The notes under the pieces were generated by a model, which worked only from the letters and a program-made list of their open reading frames with translations, made no database searches and was not told where the DNA came from. The translations under genes were made by a program, and so were the position numbers. From assembly GCF_001543895.1 (NCBI RefSeq), contig NZ_JYIJ01000018.1, forward strand, positions 62,001 to 126,000: a stretch of 64,000 nt of DNA, given 5' to 3'. Source of the DNA: Carbonactinospora thermoautotrophica (lineage in GTDB: Bacteria > Actinomycetota > Actinomycetes > Streptomycetales > Carbonactinosporaceae). Below, piece after piece: positions 7,678-16,633 of this stretch (positions within the stretch are counted from its first letter, which is position 1; each line of letters begins with the position of its first letter).

Positions 7678-10665
7678 ATGCTCGAAAACGAGCCGCAGGG
7701 CGTCACGCAACGTGACGCCGCAGAACTGAACGAAAACAACGGGGGTGCTGAACAGGCCGCGCCGCGTCGGCGCCGCCGGGCCGCGACCCGCCCCGCGGGA
7801 CCGCCCCAGGTGACGTCGCCAGAGCTGCAGGCCGCAGCGTTCGGCGCCGCCGAAGGCGCCGACGCCGCGCCGGGCGCCGCCAGCACCCAGACGAACGACG
7901 AGCAGGCCGCCGGGGAGACCCGGCCACCCGACGAGCCGGCCGCGCCGGACCAGGCCCCGCCCGCCCGCCGGCGCCGTACCCGCAGGGCCCCGGGCGCGGA
8001 GGACGCGGCGGCCGAGAGCGCCGAGCGCGAGACCGGCCAGGGCGCCGGAGCCGGCGCGGACACCGAGCAGGCCCAGCACGAGCCGGGTGGGTCGCCGGCG
8101 CCCGCCGCGGATGCCCCGGCCGCCGGCGAGGAGACGGCCGGGGAGCGGCGAACCCGGAGCACCCGCCGAACGCCGCGTCGGCGCAGCGCCGACCAGCCGG
8201 AGAAGCCCGGCGAGCCGGCGGACTCCGCCGAAGCCGGCTCGGAGAGCCAGCCGACCGGTGGGGACGCCGGCTCGCCATCAGCCGACGGGCGTCCGGCTCC
8301 GCCCGCCACGGTCCAGGGCGGGCCGGCGGCGGGTGCGGTGAGCGCCTTCGGCATCACCGAGTCCCCGGATGACGCGGCGCCCCCGGTGCGCCCACCGAGC
8401 ACGCCGTTGTTCCAGGCGCCCGTCTTCCAGGCGCCGGTGTTCCAGGAACCGGTGGCCGAGCCGGCGGAGCAGAAGACGGAGACAAAGCCCACGGCCGAGG
8501 TCCGCGAGGAGCAGCCCGCGCCCCAGGACCTTGGGGAGGCCGCGGAGCCGACCGAGACCTCGGAGGAGGAGGGTGGCAAGTCCGCCCGCCGTCGTCGCCG
8601 GGGTGGCCGCCGTCGGCGGCGGGCCGGCGGCGAGGTCCCGGAGGCGGCGGAAGCCGAGGAACAGGCGGCGGAGACCGCCGCACAGACCGCCGCCCCCGAG
8701 GGCGAGCCGGCGCAGGCACCGGCCGCCGAGGGCGAGCCGTTCGAGACCGGCGAGGTGCTCACGCTCGACGTCGGTGAACTGCTCTCGACGCTGGGCACGA
8801 CCCGGCGCCGGCGCCGGCGGCGGCGCCGGGGCACCTCGCCTGAGGTCCTGGAACCGAGCCCGGACGACCCGCCGAACACCGTCATCAAGATCCGGGAGCC
8901 GCGCAAGGTCACGATCGAGGAGATCGACGAGGTCCAGAGCGTCAAGGGCTCGACCCGCCTGGAGGCGAAGAGGCAGCGTCGCCGGGAGGGCCGCGAACTG
9001 GGCCGCCGCCGCGCCCCGATCATCACCGAGGCCGAGTTCCTGGCCCGCCGGGAGTTGGTCGAGCGGGTCATGGTGGTCCGCCAGATCGAGGGCCGCACCC
9101 AGATCGCGGTGCTGGAGGACGGCGTCCTGGTCGAGCACTACGTGAGCCGCGAGCAGCACTCCTCGCTCGTCGGCAACGTGTACCTCGGCAAGGTGCAGAA
9201 CGTGCTGCCCTCGATGGAGGCGGCGTTCGTCGACATCGGCAAGGGACGCAACGCCGTCCTGTACGCGGGCGAGGTCAACTTCGACGTGGCCGGCCTGGAG
9301 GGCCAGCCGAAGCGCATCGAGTCGGTGCTCAAGTCCGGCCAGTCGATCCTGGTCCAGGTGACCAAGGACCCGATCGGCCACAAGGGCGCGCGGTTGACCA
9401 GCCAGATCTCGCTGCCCGGACGGTACCTGGTGTACGTGCCCGAGGGCAGCATGACCGGCATCAGCCGCAAGCTCCCGGACACCGAGCGGACGCGGCTGAA
9501 GCAGATCCTCAAGAAGGTCGTCCCCGACAACGCGGGCGTCATCGTGCGTACCGCGGCCGAGGGCGCGACCGAGGAGGAGCTGGTCCGCGACATCGAGCGG
9601 CTCAACGCGCAGTGGGAGGACATCCAGCGCAAGGCCCGCAGTTCGTCGGCGCCGGCCCTGCTGTACGGCGAACCGGACCTCACCATCCGGGTGATCCGGG
9701 ACATCTTCAACGAGGACTTCAGCAAGCTGGTCGTCTCCGGCGACGAGGCCTGGGACACCATCGAGGCGTACATCTCGCACGTCGCGCCCGACCTGCTGCC
9801 ACGCCTCGAACGGTGGGTCGCCGAGGAAGACGTGTTCTCGGCGTACCGGATCGACGAGCAGCTCATGAAGGGGCTGGACCGCAAGGTGTGGCTGCCCTCG
9901 GGCGGTTCGTTGATCATCGACCGCACCGAGGCGATGACGGTGATCGACGTCAACACCGGCAAGTTCACCGGCAAGGGCGGCAACCTCGAGGAGACCGTCA
10001 CCAAGAACAACCTCGAGGCGGCCGAGGAGATCGTCCGTCAGCTACGGCTGCGCGACATCGGCGGGATCATCGTCATCGACTTCATCGACATGGTCCTGGA
10101 GAGCAACCGGGAGCTCGTGCTGCGCCGGCTGCTCGAATGCCTCGGCCGGGACCGCACCAAGCACCAGGTCGCCGAGGTCACCTCACTGGGCCTGGTGCAG
10201 ATGACCCGCAAGCGGGTCGGCCAGGGCCTGCTGGAGGCGTTCTCGGAGACCTGCGAGTGCTGCAACGGCCGCGGGGTCATCATCCGGATGGACCAGGTCG
10301 AGCCCAAGGCCAAGAAGAAGCGGAAGGGCACCGCGGAGCCGGCCGTGGCCCAGGCGGAGCCCGCGGCGGCCGTGGAGCCGGAACCGGCCCAAGAGCCGGT
10401 GACCGGCCCGGTCGTCGCCCTGACCGCGGCGACCGGGACCGAGGCGGCCGTCGAGCGACAGCCTGTCGAGCCGGAGGCCGAGACGGTCGCGCAGCCCGAC
10501 GAGGCCAAGCCTCAGCGCAAGCGCGCGGCCAAGAAGACGGGCGAGCCCAAGCCGCCCGCCAAGAAGGCGGACAAGCCCGCGACGAAGCGGGTGGCCCAGC
10601 GCCCGGCCAAGAAGGCCGACGAGACCTCGCCCGCCGGGGAGGCACGGGAAGAGGCTGCCAGCTGA
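7678..10665 (+). CDS. rne: Ribonuclease E/G family endoribonuclease
   Basis: A 995-aa RNase E/G, the main endonuclease for 5S/16S rRNA processing and mRNA decay. Long Ala/Glu/Pro/Arg-rich low-complexity arms flank the catalytic core, as in streptomycete RNase ES. The core starts near residue 465 with an S1 domain (SLVGNVYLGKVQNVLPSMEA). Catalytic Mg-binding regions are visible as VIDVNTGKFTGKGG and GGIIVIDFIDM, and the Zn-link as CECCNGRG. The arms contain RRRRRRRRG-type blocks and a Lys/Ala-rich tail that may bind RNA or partners. ATG 7678 follows GGGAGA by about 8 nt. It lies upstream of rplU-rpmA, the usual actinobacterial order. Confidence 0.93.
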   Translation: MLENEPQGVTQRDAAELNENNGGAEQAAPRRRRRAATRPAGPPQVTSPELQAAAFGAAEGADAAPGAASTQTNDEQAAGETRPPDEPAAPDQAPPARRRRTRRAPGAEDAAAESAERETGQGAGAGADTEQAQHEPGGSPAPAADAPAAGEETAGERRTRSTRRTPRRRSADQPEKPGEPADSAEAGSESQPTGGDAGSPSADGRPAPPATVQGGPAAGAVSAFGITESPDDAAPPVRPPSTPLFQAPVFQAPVFQEPVAEPAEQKTETKPTAEVREEQPAPQDLGEAAEPTETSEEEGGKSARRRRRGGRRRRRAGGEVPEAAEAEEQAAETAAQTAAPEGEPAQAPAAEGEPFETGEVLTLDVGELLSTLGTTRRRRRRRRRGTSPEVLEPSPDDPPNTVIKIREPRKVTIEEIDEVQSVKGSTRLEAKRQRRREGRELGRRRAPIITEAEFLARRELVERVMVVRQIEGRTQIAVLEDGVLVEHYVSREQHSSLVGNVYLGKVQNVLPSMEAAFVDIGKGRNAVLYAGEVNFDVAGLEGQPKRIESVLKSGQSILVQVTKDPIGHKGARLTSQISLPGRYLVYVPEGSMTGISRKLPDTERTRLKQILKKVVPDNAGVIVRTAAEGATEEELVRDIERLNAQWEDIQRKARSSSAPALLYGEPDLTIRVIRDIFNEDFSKLVVSGDEAWDTIEAYISHVAPDLLPRLERWVAEEDVFSAYRIDEQLMKGLDRKVWLPSGGSLIIDRTEAMTVIDVNTGKFTGKGGNLEETVTKNNLEAAEEIVRQLRLRDIGGIIVIDFIDMVLESNRELVLRRLLECLGRDRTKHQVAEVTSLGLVQMTRKRVGQGLLEAFSETCECCNGRGVIIRMDQVEPKAKKKRKGTAEPAVAQAEPAAAVEPEPAQEPVTGPVVALTAATGTEAAVERQPVEPEAETVAQPDEAKPQRKRAAKKTGEPKPPAKKADKPATKRVAQRPAKKADETSPAGEAREEAAS

Positions 10666-10676
10666 GCGCGTGGTTG

Positions 10677-10707
10677 GTGGGCCGCGGCCGGCAGGTGCGC
10701 GGCCCAC
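10677..10707 (+). terminator. Probable rne terminator hairpin
   Basis: GTGGGCCGC (10677-10685) pairs with GCGGCCCAC (10699-10707), giving a 9-bp GC stem with a 13-nt loop just after the rne stop. There is no U-tract, which is common for actinobacterial terminators. Confidence 0.5.
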
Positions 10708-10771
10708 GACCACCCGGCCCGGGAATTCCTCGCCCCGCCCGGACGCTGGAGCTCACAGACCTCGGGCCGGT

Positions 10772-10801
10772 TTGACCACATCGGGCGGGGGTCCGTAACC
10801 T
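10772..10801 (+). promoter_or_regulatory. Candidate promoter for rplU-rpmA
   Basis: TTGACC (10772-10777) and TAACCT (10796-10801) are separated by 18 bp, which fits a vegetative sigma-70-type promoter. It is followed by a leader of about 140 nt before rplU. It would separate ribosomal protein expression from rne. Confidence 0.5.
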
Positions 10802-10944
10802 TGTCCTTCGGCGCTTTCGTACGCGCGTTCTCGGGTACCCAGTGCTGAGGCGCCGGGATTACCCGCAGGATTCCGTCGGATCTGACAGGTGGGTCCGACA
10901 GTACCGGGAGAGCGACCCGGCAGTACCACGGAGAGGAAACCACG

Positions 10945-11262
10945 GTGTACGCGATCGTCCGCAGCGGCGGCAGGCAGCACAAGGTCGCGGTCGGCGACGT
11001 CGTCACTGTCGACCGCCTGAAGAAGGAGCCGGGTGAGACCGTCGAGTTCCCGGCGCTGCTTGTCGTCGACGGTGACTCGGTGACGAGCGACCCGTGGGTG
11101 CTGGCGGGCGTCAAGGTCACGGCCGAGGTCGTGGGCCAGACCAAGGGCCCGAAGATCGACATCCTGAAGTACAAGAGCAAGACCGGCTACCACAAGCGCC
11201 TGGGCCACCGTCAGCAGTACACCCAGGTCAAGGTCACCGGTATCGAGACCGGGAAGAAGTAG
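10945..11262 (+). CDS. rplU: 50S ribosomal protein L21
   Basis: A 105-aa L21 with the diagnostic N-terminus [18 protein letters not shown] and the C-terminal [19 protein letters not shown]. It binds 23S rRNA in the large subunit. The GTG start is preceded by GGAGAGGA at 10930-10937. L21 and L27 are co-transcribed in nearly all bacteria; rpmA begins only 3 nt after this stop. Confidence 0.97.
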   Translation: MYAIVRSGGRQHKVAVGDVVTVDRLKKEPGETVEFPALLVVDGDSVTSDPWVLAGVKVTAEVVGQTKGPKIDILKYKSKTGYHKRLGHRQQYTQVKVTGIETGKK

Positions 11263-11265
11263 AAG

Positions 11266-11526
11266 ATGGCTCACAAGAAGGGCGCCTCGTCCACTCGGAA
11301 CGGGCGGGACTCCAACGCCAAGCGTCTCGGCGTCAAGCGCTTCGGCGGCCAGGTGGTGAACGCCGGCGAGATCCTCGTCCGGCAGCGCGGCACGCGCTTC
11401 CACCCGGGTCTCAACGTCGGGCGTGGTGGCGACGACACGCTTTTCGCGCTGGTCTCCGGCGCTGTCGAGTTCGGCACCCGGCGCGGCCGCAAGGTCGTGA
11501 GCGTGGTTCCGGTCCCGGCGGAGTGA
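11266..11526 (+). CDS. rpmA: 50S ribosomal protein L27
   Basis: An 86-aa L27, whose N-terminal tail reaches the peptidyl transferase centre. The family start [20 protein letters not shown] is intact, with no Firmicute-type cleavable extension. It follows rplU by 3 nt and has only a weak ribosome site (GAAG), so translation is probably coupled to rplU. A strong hairpin follows before obgE. Confidence 0.97.
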   Translation: MAHKKGASSTRNGRDSNAKRLGVKRFGGQVVNAGEILVRQRGTRFHPGLNVGRGGDDTLFALVSGAVEFGTRRGRKVVSVVPVPAE

Positions 11527-11569
11527 GACCCGCCAGCGCGACCGTTCACGGACTCGAGCGAGATTTCCG

Positions 11570-11607
11570 CGAGGGCGGGCCAATACCGGGCCCGCCCTCG
11601 TTGTTTT
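11570..11607 (+). terminator. rpmA terminator or attenuator before obgE
   Basis: A 12-bp perfect stem (11570-11581 with 11589-11600; arms CGAGGGCGGGCC / GGCCCGCCCTCG) with a 7-nt loop, followed by TTGTTTT. It is the best intrinsic terminator in the left block. Because obgE starts 35 nt later without a clear promoter of its own, it may be partial and lower obgE expression relative to L21/L27. Confidence 0.75.
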
Positions 11608-11641
11608 GCCAAGGAGAACACCGAACGAGGAGGAAGCGGAC

Positions 11642-13027
11642 GTGACCACGTTCGTCGACCGCGTGGTGCTGCACGTGGCCGCGGGTAACGGTGGGAACGG
11701 CTGCGCCTCCATCCACCGGGAGAAGTTCAAGCCGCTCGGTGGTCCGGACGGGGGCAACGGCGGCCGGGGCGGCGACGTGATCCTGGTCGTCGACCCGAAC
11801 ACCACGACGCTGCTGGACTACCACCACCACCCGCACCGCCGCGCCACCAACGGCCGGCCGGGCCAGGGCAGCCACCGCCACGGCGCGGACGGCGAGGACC
11901 TGTACCTGCCGGTGCCGAACGGCACGGTCGTCAAGACCATGGACGGCGAGGTGATCGCCGACCTGGTGGGCGCCGGCACTCGGTTCGTGCTCGCGCGGGG
12001 CGGGCGCGGCGGGCTCGGCAACGCGGCGCTCGCCTCCCCGAAGCGCAAGGCGCCCGGCTTCGCGCTCAAGGGCGAGCCCGGTGAGTCCGGCGACTTCGTC
12101 CTGGAGCTGAAGACCGTCGCCGACGTGGGCCTGGTCGGCTACCCGAGCGCGGGCAAGTCCTCGCTGATCTCGGTGATCTCCGCGGCGCGGCCCAAGGTCG
12201 CCGACTACCCCTTCACGACCCTCGTCCCGCACCTGGGCGTCGTCGAGGCCGGTGACACCCGGTTCACCGTGGCCGACGTGCCCGGCCTCATCCCGGGCGC
12301 GAGCCAGGGCAAGGGGCTCGGCCTGGAGTTCCTGCGGCACATCGAACGCTGCGCCGCCCTGGTGCACGTCATCGACTGCGCCACGGTCGAGCCCGACCGG
12401 GATCCGATCAGCGACCTGGACGTGATCGAGGCGGAGCTGGCCGCGTACGGCGGGCTGGCGGACCGCCCCCGGCTCGTCGCGCTGAACAAGATCGACGTGC
12501 CGGACGCGCGTGAGCTGGCCGAACTGGTCAAACCCGACCTGGAGGCGCGCGGGCTGCGGGTCTTCCCGATCTCGGCGAAGTCCCGCGAGGGACTGCGCGA
12601 GCTGACCTACGCCATGGCGGAACTCGTCGAGCAGGCACGCCGCAGCCGGCCGCCGGAGGAGCCGACCCGGCTCGTGCTGCGGCCGCGCGCCATCGGTGAG
12701 AAGGGCTTCACCGTGACCCGCGAAGGCGACCGGTTCCGGGTACGCGGTGAGAAGCCGGAGCGCTGGGTCCGCCAGACCGACTTCGGCAACGACGAGGCCG
12801 TCGGGTACCTCGCCGACCGGCTGGCCCGCCTCGGGGTCGAGGACGAGCTGCGGGCGGTGGGCGCGCGACCCGGCGACGAGGTCGTCATCGGCGAGGGCGA
12901 CGACGCGGTCGTCTTCGACTGGGACCCGTCGGTGGCCGCCGGCGTGGAGCACCGGCTCGGCCCGCGGGGCGGCGACCTGCGGCTGGACCAGTACCGAGAG
13001 CACCACGAAGAGCACGAAGAGCAGTGA
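11642..13027 (+). CDS. obgE: GTPase ObgE/CgtA
   Basis: A 461-aa Obg GTPase, a ribosome-associated GTPase in 50S assembly and stress signalling that in Streptomyces also affects development. The Gly-rich Obg fold is at 1-160 ([20 protein letters not shown]), the G domain has Walker A GYPSAGKS at 166-173, a G3 VPGL and G4 NKID, and a C-terminal OCT domain from about 350 ends in an acidic His/Glu tail. I place the start at GTG 11642, after GAGGAGGA, rather than at an upstream in-frame start at 11606. The stop overlaps the proB start. Confidence 0.95.
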   Translation: MTTFVDRVVLHVAAGNGGNGCASIHREKFKPLGGPDGGNGGRGGDVILVVDPNTTTLLDYHHHPHRRATNGRPGQGSHRHGADGEDLYLPVPNGTVVKTMDGEVIADLVGAGTRFVLARGGRGGLGNAALASPKRKAPGFALKGEPGESGDFVLELKTVADVGLVGYPSAGKSSLISVISAARPKVADYPFTTLVPHLGVVEAGDTRFTVADVPGLIPGASQGKGLGLEFLRHIERCAALVHVIDCATVEPDRDPISDLDVIEAELAAYGGLADRPRLVALNKIDVPDARELAELVKPDLEARGLRVFPISAKSREGLRELTYAMAELVEQARRSRPPEEPTRLVLRPRAIGEKGFTVTREGDRFRVRGEKPERWVRQTDFGNDEAVGYLADRLARLGVEDELRAVGARPGDEVVIGEGDDAVVFDWDPSVAAGVEHRLGPRGGDLRLDQYREHHEEHEEQ

Positions 13028-14154
13028 TCGAGAGCGAGGGGACACGTGAGGCGGTCCGCGCGGCCAAGCGGATCGTGGTCAAGGTCGGTTCCTCATCCCT
13101 GACCACCGCGGCGGGCGGGCTGGACGGCGAGCGGGTCGCAGCCCTGGTCGACGTCATCGCGCGTCGGCACCGGGCCGGCGCGGAGGTGGTGCTCGTCTCG
13201 TCCGGCGCGATCGCGGCCGGGCTGGCGCCGCTCGGGCTCAAGCGCCGGCCGCGCGACCTCGCCACCCAGCAGGCCGCGGCGAGCGTCGGCCAAGGCTTGC
13301 TGATCCACCAGTACACCGAGTCGTTCAAGCGGTACGGCCTGCGGGTCGGGCAGGTGCTGCTCACCGTGGACGACGTCACCCGCCGGGCGCACTACCGGAA
13401 CGCGTACCGCACCTTGCGCAAGCTCCTCGACCTGGGCGTGGTCCCGATCGTCAACGAGAACGACACGGTCGCCACCGAGGAGATCCGGTTCGGCGACAAC
13501 GACCGGCTGGCCGCGCTGGTCGCGTTGCTGGTCCACGCCGACCTGCTCGTGCTGCTCTCCGACGTGGACGCGCTCTACGACGGCGACCCGCGCAACCCGG
13601 GCGTACGCCGCATCGCCGAAGTGCGCGGCCCGGCCGATCTGGAAGGGGTGCGGCTCGGCAAGGCGGGCAAGGCTGGGGTCGGCACCGGCGGCATGGTCAC
13701 CAAGGTGGAGGCGGCCAGGATCGCGACCATCTCCGGCGTCCCGGTGGTGCTCACCTCCGCCGCGCTGGCCGCCGAGGCGCTGGCCGGGGCCGGGGTCGGG
13801 ACCTTCTTCCACGCCAGCGGTGAGCGCCCCCGGCAACGGCTGCTGTGGCTGGCCCACGCCACCACCCCGCGCGGCCGGCTGTACCTGGACGCCGGCGCCG
13901 TGCAGGCGGTGGTCGAGCGGCGGCTGTCGCTGCTCCCGGCGGGCGTCACCCGGGTGGACGGGATCTTCACCGCCGGCGACCCGGTCGACCTCGTGGACGA
14001 GAACGGCCACCCGGTCGCCCGCGGCCTGGTGAACTACGACGCGGTCGAGCTGCCCGGCCTGCTGGGGCGGTCCACCCGCGAGCTGGCTCGCGAGCTCGGC
14101 CCGGAGTACGAGCGTGAGGTCGTCCACCGGGACGACCTGGTGCTGCTGGGCTGA
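13024..14154 (+). CDS. proB: Glutamate 5-kinase (kinase plus PUA domain)
   Basis: A 376-aa ProB, which phosphorylates glutamate to labile gamma-glutamyl phosphate, the first step of proline synthesis. The amino-acid kinase domain has the N-terminal [13 protein letters not shown], the substrate region [17 protein letters not shown] and the lysine-rich [24 protein letters not shown] domain follows at about 275-365. The GTG start overlaps the obgE stop (GTGA). In many actinobacteria proA follows directly; here a 5-oxoprolinase operon follows instead, and no proA is seen in the window. Confidence 0.95.
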   Translation: MIESEGTREAVRAAKRIVVKVGSSSLTTAAGGLDGERVAALVDVIARRHRAGAEVVLVSSGAIAAGLAPLGLKRRPRDLATQQAAASVGQGLLIHQYTESFKRYGLRVGQVLLTVDDVTRRAHYRNAYRTLRKLLDLGVVPIVNENDTVATEEIRFGDNDRLAALVALLVHADLLVLLSDVDALYDGDPRNPGVRRIAEVRGPADLEGVRLGKAGKAGVGTGGMVTKVEAARIATISGVPVVLTSAALAAEALAGAGVGTFFHASGERPRQRLLWLAHATTPRGRLYLDAGAVQAVVERRLSLLPAGVTRVDGIFTAGDPVDLVDENGHPVARGLVNYDAVELPGLLGRSTRELARELGPEYEREVVHRDDLVLLG

Positions 14155-14209
14155 ACGGGTCGGACACGGCCTGGGGCGGGTACCCGTAGGGATAAGGAGA
14201 CCGTGACCG

Positions 14210-14965
14210 GTGCGCATCGACCTCAACAGCGACCTGGGCGAGGGCTTCGGCGTCTGGCGGCTCGGCGACGACGAGGCGCTGCTCGACGTGGTGACCAGTG
14301 CTAACGTCGCGTGCGGGTTCCACGCTGGCGACCCGACCGTGATGCGCCGGGTGTGCGCCCGCGCCGTCGAGCGGGGGGTCGTGATCGGCGCTCAGGTGGG
14401 GTACCGGGACCTGGCCGGCTTCGGGCGGCGGTTCCTCGACGTGGACCCTGCTGAGTTGGTGAACGACGTGCTGTACCAGATCGCCGCGCTGGACGGGTTC
14501 GCCCGCGTCGCCGGCGGCCGCGTCCAGTACGTCAAGCCGCACGGCGCCCTGTACAACGCGACCGTCCGGCACGCCGGGCAGGCCGCGGCGGTCGTCGAGG
14601 CGGTCCGCCTGTACGACCCGTCGCTGCCCATCCTCGGGCTGCCCGGCTCCGAGCTGCTGCGCCAAGCCGCTCAGGCGGGCATCCCTACCGTGGCCGAGGC
14701 GTTCGCCGACCGCGCCTACACGCCCGCCGGCGAGCTGGTCTCCCGGCGCGAACCCGGCGCGGTGATCCACGACGCCGAGGTCGTCGCCGCGCGGTGCGTG
14801 CGCATGGCCACCACCGGCGAGGTCGAGGCGGTCGACGGCACGGTCGTCAAGATCGAGCCGCGCTCCATCTGCGTCCACGGCGACACCCCGGGCGCGGTCG
14901 CCATGGCCCGGGCGGTCCGCGTGGCCCTGACCGCCGCCGGGGTGGAAGTGGCGGCGTTCACGTGA
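14210..14965 (+). CDS. pxpA: 5-oxoprolinase subunit A (LamB/YcsF family)
   Basis: A 251-aa LamB/YcsF protein, subunit A of the ATP-dependent prokaryotic 5-oxoprolinase PxpABC, which opens 5-oxoproline to glutamate. The family signatures are complete: [13 protein letters not shown] at the N-terminus, [34 protein letters not shown] and a C-terminal [14 protein letters not shown] 14210 is preceded by AAGGAG. It begins 55 nt after proB and precedes pxpB and pxpC, so the whole complex is present. Confidence 0.94.
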   Translation: MRIDLNSDLGEGFGVWRLGDDEALLDVVTSANVACGFHAGDPTVMRRVCARAVERGVVIGAQVGYRDLAGFGRRFLDVDPAELVNDVLYQIAALDGFARVAGGRVQYVKPHGALYNATVRHAGQAAAVVEAVRLYDPSLPILGLPGSELLRQAAQAGIPTVAEAFADRAYTPAGELVSRREPGAVIHDAEVVAARCVRMATTGEVEAVDGTVVKIEPRSICVHGDTPGAVAMARAVRVALTAAGVEVAAFT

Positions 14966-15013
14966 GGTTCCCGTGAGCGAGCGGAGTGAGCTCACCATCG
15001 GGAGCGGGTCACC

Positions 15014-15694
15014 ATGGGGCGGAGCAGCGGACGAAGCCAGCCCAGCATGGCCGGGGAGCGCGACGAGGCTCCGGTGAAGCCGCGGGTGCTGCCGTGTGGT
15101 GACGCGGCCGTGCTCGTCGAGCTGGACAGCCTGGAGGAGGTCGTCGGCCTGGCCGCCGCCCTCGCCGACCCCCTTCCGCCCGGCGTCACCGAACTGGTGC
15201 CGGCCGCGCGCACGATCCTCGTCCGGTACGACCCCGCCCGCACCGACCGGGACGCCGTCGCCCGGGCGGTACGGGAACGCCCGCCGAGGCCGCCCGGGGA
15301 GCGGGCGGGCGAGGTGGTCGAGATCCCCGTCGTGTACGACGGGCCCGACCTGGACGAGGTCGCCGCACTGGCCGGGCTCAGCCCCGAGGAGGTCGTCGCG
15401 CTGCACACGAGCGGCGAGTACGTGGTCGCGTTCTGCGGGTTCGCGCCCGGCTTCGGGTACCTGACCGGGCTCGACCCGCGCCTGCACGTGCCTCGGCGGT
15501 CCACCCCGCGCACCCGGGTGCCGGCCGGCGCGGTGGGGCTGGCCGGGGAGTTCACCGGCGTGTACCCGCGCGAGTCGCCCGGCGGGTGGCAGCTCATCGG
15601 CCGCACCGAGCGGCGGCTGTTCGACCTCGCGTGGGACCCCCCGGCGCTGCTGCGCCCGGGGACCCGGGTGCGGTTCGTCCGGGAGGGGGCGTGA
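15014..15694 (+). CDS. pxpB: 5-oxoprolinase subunit B (KipI-like)
   Basis: A 226-aa KipI/allophanate-hydrolase subunit 1-like protein, subunit B of PxpABC. The characteristic segments are LPCGDAAVLVEL near the N-terminus and FCGFAPGFGYLTGLDPRLHVPRR with VPAGAVGLAGEFTGVYPRES. ATG 15014 is the first start; ATG 15047 (MAGERDEAP) is an alternative, because homology starts near residue 20. The stop and the pxpC start share bases (TGATG), indicating translational coupling. Confidence 0.9.
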   Translation: MGRSSGRSQPSMAGERDEAPVKPRVLPCGDAAVLVELDSLEEVVGLAAALADPLPPGVTELVPAARTILVRYDPARTDRDAVARAVRERPPRPPGERAGEVVEIPVVYDGPDLDEVAALAGLSPEEVVALHTSGEYVVAFCGFAPGFGYLTGLDPRLHVPRRSTPRTRVPAGAVGLAGEFTGVYPRESPGGWQLIGRTERRLFDLAWDPPALLRPGTRVRFVREGA

Positions 15695-16557
15695 TGGCCG
15701 GCGAGATCGAGGTGCTGAAGGCCGGGCCGCTGACCACCGTGCAGGACCTCGGCCGGCCCGGCTACGCCGACCTGGGCATCGGGGAGTCCGGCGCGGCCGA
15801 CCGGCGCAGCTTCACGCTCGCCAACCGGCTGGTCGGCAACGCGGAGGGCGCGGCGGCCCTGGAATGCACCCTGGGCGGGCTGGCCGTGCGGTTCACCCGG
15901 CACACCACGGTCGCGCTCACCGGCGCGCCCGCGCCGGCCCGGCTGGACGGCCGGCCGGTCGGGCTCAACGCGCCGGTCCAGGTGGCGGCCGGCCAGGTGC
16001 TGCGGCTCGGCCTGCCGGCCGTGGGGCTGCGCACCTACCTCGCCGTACGCGGCGGAGTGGCCGTGCCGCCGGTGGCCGGGTCCCGCTCCTGCGACCTGCT
16101 GTCCGGCATCGGCCCCGCCGTGCTGCGCGACGGCGACCGGCTGCCGGTCGGGGACGAGACGGTCGGGCTCCCGGTCGTGGACGTCGCGCCGGTACCGCCG
16201 CTGCCCGCGGGGGAGATGGTGCTCCGCGTCGTCCTGGGCCCGCGCCACGACTGGTTCACGCCCGCCGCCGTGGCCACGCTGCTCGGCGAGCCGTACGAGG
16301 TGACCAGCGAGAGCAACCGGATCGGCGCGCGGCTCCACGGCCCGCCGCTGGACCGGGCCAGGGAGGGCGAGCTGCCCAGCGAGGGCATGGTGACCGGCGC
16401 GCTCCAGGTCCCCCCGTCCGGCCAGCCCGTGCTGTTCCTGGCCGACCATCCGGTGACCGGCGGGTACCCGGTGATCGGCGTGGTCGTGTCGGCTGACATC
16501 CCGCTCGCCGCCCAGGCCCGCCCCGGCCAGCGGCTGCGGTTCCAGGTGGCGCGGTAG
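15694..16557 (+). CDS. pxpC: 5-oxoprolinase subunit C (KipA-like, biotin-dependent carboxylase-like)
   Basis: A 287-aa KipA/urea-amidolyase-like protein, subunit C of the 5-oxoprolinase complex. Family motifs are EVLKAGPLTTVQDLGRPGY, GESGAADRRSF and the C-terminal PSEGMVTGALQVPPSGQP with HPVTGGYPVIGVV. It starts at ATG 15694 inside the pxpB stop. It ends the operon; the next gene begins 76 nt later without an obvious ribosome site. Confidence 0.92.
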   Translation: MAGEIEVLKAGPLTTVQDLGRPGYADLGIGESGAADRRSFTLANRLVGNAEGAAALECTLGGLAVRFTRHTTVALTGAPAPARLDGRPVGLNAPVQVAAGQVLRLGLPAVGLRTYLAVRGGVAVPPVAGSRSCDLLSGIGPAVLRDGDRLPVGDETVGLPVVDVAPVPPLPAGEMVLRVVLGPRHDWFTPAAVATLLGEPYEVTSESNRIGARLHGPPLDRAREGELPSEGMVTGALQVPPSGQPVLFLADHPVTGGYPVIGVVVSADIPLAAQARPGQRLRFQVAR

Positions 16558-16633
16558 AACCGTGCCGTGGTGCACGTACGGCCTGACCGCCGGGGGCTGC
16601 CGAGATCGCCCGAAGCGGGTAGCCTCTCCCACT

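Noticed and set aside
7421-7729. Small ORF of 102 aa between the DUF2344 gene and rne
   Set aside because: Overlaps both neighbours, has no ribosome site and a low-complexity composition typical of out-of-frame GC-rich DNA.
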